NCBI GenBank assembly: GCA_004298615.1
Contig: SCPX01000059.1
Span: 1 to 52,638 of the forward strand
Length of the DNA stretch: 52,638 bases
Direction: 5' to 3'
DNA from: Patescibacteria group bacterium
GTDB taxonomy: Bacteria > Patescibacteriota > Patescibacteriia > SCPX01
Below the pieces are notes generated by a model. The model had not been told where the DNA came from, made no database searches, and saw nothing but the letters and a program-made list of their open reading frames with translations. Position numbers and translations under genes: made by a program. This document shows, one piece after another, positions 50,621 to 52,638 of this stretch (the stretch's first letter is position 1; every line of letters starts with the position of its first letter).

Positions 50621-51730
50621 TTAAAAAGGCGATAATGGACTTTTTTTCTTTTGAACCGGCTTGGTCGTGCCCATCCAAATTTTCCCTGCGTCATTCGGAT
50701 TGATTCCCAAGGCGGTCGGCTGGCGCGATGACGGAAGGGAGCGGGTGATCCATTCGCTTCCGTTATTGAAAGTTTTGTAAAAATTGGAAGCCGTGCCGTA
50801 ATATATTTCGTCAAAATCATAAGGATTGGCCGCCAATGAAAGTATTTTTATTTCCCCGGGCTTGGTCAGAAGATTGACTTTCTCCCAAGTTGCTCCGCCG
50901 TCATTGGTGCGCATCAATCCGTAAGCTGAAGCGTATAATATGATTGAAGACATTCTGGCGTGCGGTAGTAATGATCCGGCCGAAAGGCTACCGGGAAATT
51001 TCTTGGCGGTTTCTTTGGAAATCAGTTCCGTCCAAGCAGTGCCGCGATCCGCCGATTTGAATATGCCGCTGTTTGGGGTGACGGCGATCATAAAGCTCGG
51101 ATCATTCGGATGAAAAATGATATCGCGGATTTCCGCCTTGGCGGCCTGGCTCGGCAAGGCTCTCCAACTCGCGCCGCTGTCGTCGCTTTTTAAAATCACG
51201 CCATTTGATACTCCAGCATAAATTTGCCTTGGATTAAAAGGGTCCACAGACACCGCGGTGATTGAATATCCGGAAACGGCCTGCGTGTAGACTACTGTCC
51301 AAGTCGCTCCGGCATCGCTAGATTTCTTGATTTGACTACCCAGCCCGACATAAAGAATTTGCGTTGAAGTCGGATCAAGTCCGATCGCTTGTACGGATCC
51401 CGACGAAGCCAATATCGGCTTCCAGCTTTCTCCTGAATCAAGCGATACTTGCATTCCGGCATTGGATGTCCCCAAGTAAATATTTTTTGAATCAAGCGGA
51501 TGAAATAAAATTTTGCTGATATTGGCATTGCTGATGGTTTGGGTTTTTTTCTTAATGATTCCGGCAAACACTTTTTGCTTCCAAGTCTCGCCTTTGTCAT
51601 CCGAAGAATAGATTCCCCCGTCTTGGACTTTTTTCGCCCCAAAACTAAGCGTGATGCACCCCTGTCCCATAAAAACAAAAGCGGCGAACATTAAAACGAT
51701 TATGGATATTTTTTTTGATTTCATTATCAT
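50621..51730 (-). CDS. Ycf48-like beta-propeller lipoprotein
   Basis: I take the ATG at 51730 (MIMKSKK), five bases after the previous stop. The signal peptide ends in a lipobox FMGQGC, so it is a predicted lipoprotein. The rest is a beta-propeller of BNR/Ycf48-type repeats, with recurring blocks such as SSDDKGETWKQ, SLDSGESWKP, SSDAGATWTV, SDDSGASWRA, SADRGTAWTE and TNDGGATWEK. Such propellers (photosystem assembly factor Ycf48, sortilin-like proteins) bind proteins or sugars. The partner here is unknown. It shares the strand and spacing of the holB-frr-rseP run. Confidence 0.85.
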   Translation of the reverse strand: MIMKSKKISIIVLMFAAFVFMGQGCITLSFGAKKVQDGGIYSSDDKGETWKQKVFAGIIKKKTQTISNANISKILFHPLDSKNIYLGTSNAGMQVSLDSGESWKPILASSGSVQAIGLDPTSTQILYVGLGSQIKKSSDAGATWTVVYTQAVSGYSITAVSVDPFNPRQIYAGVSNGVILKSDDSGASWRALPSQAAKAEIRDIIFHPNDPSFMIAVTPNSGIFKSADRGTAWTELISKETAKKFPGSLSAGSLLPHARMSSIILYASAYGLMRTNDGGATWEKVNLLTKPGEIKILSLAANPYDFDEIYYGTASNFYKTFNNGSEWITRSLPSSRQPTALGINPNDAGKIWMGTTKPVQKKKSPLSPF

Positions 51731-51735
51731 AAAAT

Positions 51736-52638
51736 TTAATTTAAATTCCAAATAAATTGCTCAAAAGCGAGTCTGGGCGCGATATTTCTTTTCATCATTT
51801 GAATCAATTCAAACAATCCTTTACTCATTTTTGCCAAATTAGGCGTTGATTTTATATCAGATTTAAAGGCCGGGGGCGATTCGTTTATTCCCAGCTTCTC
51901 GTACACCGACCATTGAGCCGCGGCCAAAATGCTATTGGCGAATTTTATGCCGCTATTTTGCTGTTCAATAAAACTCATTGACTTGCTAAAAATATCGTAA
52001 AGCATTTTTAATCGCTCGTTTTTCGGGCTTTTCAAAAACAGAAGCGCCTTGGAATAATCTTTTTCAGCCGACTCAAGCAATGTTTTATCGGCGATCAAAC
52101 TCCTGGCTAAATCTATTTTACCGGATGCCAAATGCGCCGCGTTCTTAACTGAGTTCGCGGATACTCCGGGATATTCGCGCTCCAGACACGCGATCATTTC
52201 ACCGATTGAAATATGAGCCAATCTTATGTTCAAAAGCCGAGAACGCAAAGTGGGTAATAGCGAATCCGTAAAATCGGCAATCAAAATAATAATTGCCGAC
52301 TTGGGCGGCTCCTCCAAGACTTTTAAAATGCTGTTTTGCGCGTCAGCCGAAAGGCTGTGAGCGTCGCAAATCACCGCTATATTGCGATCGGAAATAGACG
52401 GCGCCAAATATATTCTCTCTCTCATTTCGCGCATCTTTTCTATGCCGATATTTTTTTCTTCCGGATCTTTTACCACTTTGTAAACATCCGTGTGATTATC
52501 ATTCGCAAACAATACGCAATTGCGGCATTGGCCGCAAGCAATGCCGTCTTTTTTTTCACACAAAAGCGCTTGGACAAAAAAATCAACCAGACGATTTTTT
52601 CCAATTCCCTTTGGTCCGAAAAAACCGTAAGCGTGGGA
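51736..52638 (-). CDS. holB: DNA polymerase III delta' subunit, N-terminus cut by window edge
   Basis: Clamp-loader subunit. The frame is open to the right edge beyond the ORF-track start, adding AYGFFGPKGIGKNRL with the P-loop. The window therefore holds 300 codons without the true start. Other features are the zinc cysteines CGQCRNC, IGIEKMREM, AVICDAHSLSADAQNSILKVLEEPP (delta'/tau signature) and a sensor region TLRSRLLNI where SRC would be usual. The C-terminal helical domain is divergent. holA-type or tau genes are not in the window. Confidence 0.88.
   Translation of the reverse strand, partial: SHAYGFFGPKGIGKNRLVDFFVQALLCEKKDGIACGQCRNCVLFANDNHTDVYKVVKDPEEKNIGIEKMREMRERIYLAPSISDRNIAVICDAHSLSADAQNSILKVLEEPPKSAIIILIADFTDSLLPTLRSRLLNIRLAHISIGEMIACLEREYPGVSANSVKNAAHLASGKIDLARSLIADKTLLESAEKDYSKALLFLKSPKNERLKMLYDIFSKSMSFIEQQNSGIKFANSILAAAQWSVYEKLGINESPPAFKSDIKSTPNLAKMSKGLFELIQMMKRNIAPRLAFEQFIWNLN

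Noticed and set aside
1-52638. tRNA genes, rRNA genes, insertion sequences or prophage genes
   Set aside because: I saw no tRNA cloverleaf ends, rRNA, transposase, integrase or phage structural genes by eye. A tRNAscan or HMM search could still find a missed tRNA.

Overview
The window reads as a chromosomal segment of a Candidate Phyla Radiation bacterium (Patescibacteria, probably a Parcubacteria-type lineage). This is inferred from content and style, not from a database search. Genes are densely packed with 4-base overlaps. There are several stripped-down or ATPase-degenerate versions of standard proteins. Families typical of that group are present: secreted lysozyme-like proteins with a repeated IxNGxxxPI tail, a Cas2-fold/winged-helix protein, CxxC zinc-ribbon proteins and a TraG-like ATPase. 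Most core genes lack an obvious Shine-Dalgarno sequence, and several have a -10 box placed so that the transcript would start at the ATG. TGA is used as a normal stop (def, fmt).

Layout. 1-0.7 kb: two small minus-strand genes with strong AGGAGG sites, divergent from clpB across a CIRCE operator (HrcA-type heat-shock control). 3.4-9.7 kb: plus-strand run of a secreted lysozyme-like protein, priA (ATPase motifs lost), def, fmt and a membrane glycosyltransferase. 9.7-11.4 kb: two divergent zinc-ribbon genes, one with a structured leader, then a strongly promoted, highly structured minus-strand RNA locus ending at a 15-bp terminator. 11.4-17.8 kb: minus-strand parB-murG-murC, a second small-RNA-like locus, a SAM methyltransferase and uvrD. 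17.9-21.3 kb: large sensor kinase plus response regulator. 21.3-27.4 kb: minus operon greA-lysS-serS-aminotransferase-Mur-ligase-like-ftsQ. 27.6-28.9 kb: murJ. 28.9-34.4 kb: minus run of a 169-aa protein, a TraG-like ATPase, a 7TM/GAF sensor without kinase, and a C39-like peptidase. 34.5-35.4 kb: a voltage-sensor-only membrane protein and a response regulator.

35.4-40.7 kb is the accessory region. It holds a Cas2-like gene bracketed by two near-identical ~90-bp elements, each made of paired 36-nt repeats with an AACGATCGTT core, and a membrane PH-like protein. Next is a three-gene restriction-like operon: EcoRI-type adenine methyltransferase, DUF262-HNH nuclease and an unknown gene. The first and third of these are each interrupted by one in-frame stop. 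Last is an unknown 177-aa gene bracketed by ~31-nt direct repeats. 40.7-52.6 kb returns to core content: ABC exporter, cysS, a small membrane protein, the rod-shape block (mreB-mreC-mreD-PBP2), rseP, frr, a Ycf48-like lipoprotein and the 3' part of holB.

How the genes work together: peptidoglycan synthesis and shape (murC, murG, murJ, Mur-like, ftsQ, mreBCD, PBP2) and translation (def, fmt, serS, lysS, cysS, frr, greA) dominate. They are interspersed with signalling and envelope proteins. The items most likely to be new are the repeat-bracketed Cas2-like locus, the ~560-nt structured RNA near 11 kb, and the restriction-like operon carrying two nonsense codons.
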